Positions 5,639 through 5,849 of a DNA stretch of 5,849 bases are shown here, piece after piece. The notes below the pieces were generated by a model. The model saw only the letters and a program-made list of their open reading frames with translations. It did no database searches and was not told the DNA's origin. The stretch is from contig URDT01000048.1 of the NCBI GenBank assembly GCA_900546745.1, positions 1 to 5,849 on the forward strand, in the 5' to 3' direction. A program made the position numbers and the translations under genes. Numbering within the stretch: the first letter of the stretch is position 1; each line of letters starts with the position of its first letter. Origin of the DNA: an uncultured Mycoplasmatota bacterium. Lineage in GTDB: Bacteria; Bacillota_I; Bacilli_A; RF39; UBA660.

Positions 5639-5849
5639 TTATTTAAATAAACCACTTTCTTTAAATAATATTTCAAGATCAGTTCCTTTGATTTTCTTTT
5701 TAACTATTTTTATAGCTTGCTTTTCAGCAAATGTTAATGGAAGTTCATCAACTGATTTTTTATCTACAGCATAATAACAAGCTTTCAATAGTTCTCTAAC
5801 ATCATATTTACTACCCCAAACTTCTGGCACAGCTCTATCTACTTTTAAA
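5639..5849 (-). CDS. Probable oleate hydratase (myosin-cross-reactive antigen family), C-terminal fragment
   Basis: The reading frame is open to the right edge, so this is the 3' end of a larger gene, with 69 codons visible before the TAA. A GTG at 5830 is in frame, but the preceding codons (LKVDRA) remain open and fit the family, so it is not the true start. The segment VDRAVPEVWGSKYDVRELLKA resembles the conserved C-terminal region of oleate hydratases (R.VPEV.GS.YD.R.LL.A), and the tail with KKKIKGTDLEILFKESGLFK fits the family's usual ending. Oleate hydratase is an FAD-binding, membrane-associated enzyme that adds water to the cis-9 double bond of oleic acid to give 10-hydroxystearic acid, detoxifying host unsaturated fatty acids. 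None of the FAD or catalytic residues are in the window. The call rests on recalled C-terminal similarity plus the neighbouring TetR gene. Confidence 0.65.
   Translation of the reverse strand, partial: LKVDRAVPEVWGSKYDVRELLKACYYAVDKKSVDELPLTFAEKQAIKIVKKKIKGTDLEILFKESGLFK

Noticed and set aside
5639..5830. A complete 63-residue small gene starting at GTG 5830
   Set aside because: The frame stays open to the window edge, the residues before GTG continue a recognisable C-terminal motif, and no ribosome site is seen, so it is the end of a larger gene.
1..5849. CRISPR array, tRNA or rRNA genes, insertion sequence or prophage signals
   Set aside because: No spaced direct repeats, tRNA cloverleaf signatures, rRNA motifs, transposase-like frames or terminal inverted repeats were found.

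Overview
The window is strongly AT-rich. Every gene lies on the minus strand, so the biological order runs from high to low coordinates. AT-biased codons, good Shine-Dalgarno sequences and gene families typical of low-GC Gram-positives point to a Bacillota genome (Bacilli, Erysipelotrichia or a similar lineage). TGA is a true stop for the response regulator and the TetR gene, so the Mycoplasma genetic code is not in use. I cannot name the species.

Right edge (5576-5849): the last 69 codons of a gene whose C-terminus resembles oleate hydratase (myosin-cross-reactive antigen family), followed by a hairpin terminator. Next, on the same strand, is a small TetR-family regulator of the DhaS-like type (5021-5575) with its own -10 element and terminator.

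Centre and left (1-4872): a peptide-antibiotic sensing and detoxification module of the BceRS-BceAB type. It consists of a response regulator and an intramembrane-sensing histidine kinase (4-bp overlap), then an ABC ATPase and a large FtsX-type permease (11-bp overlap). Thirty-three bases further on is the truncated start of a small membrane-anchored protein that looks like YxeA (DUF1093). The order regulator-kinase-ATPase-permease-YxeA matches the yxdJKLM-yxeA arrangement of Bacillus subtilis. By family knowledge, the transporter and kinase sense a membrane-active peptide together, and the phosphorylated regulator switches on the transporter.

The most informative non-coding signal is a duplicated regulatory module. 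A 26-bp operator, 23/26 identical between copies, lies upstream of both the transporter genes (3001-3026) and the two-component genes (4847-4872). In each copy it is followed by the same geometry: 9 nt, a CGAC-type -35, a 17-nt spacer and a TACnAT -10. This predicts that the regulator activates both the transporter and its own operon. The two-component genes also have a nearer extended -10 promoter that could supply basal expression, and a hairpin with a T-tract lies between the two promoters. I found no wholly new system. This is a recognisable module with an unusually legible regulatory layout.
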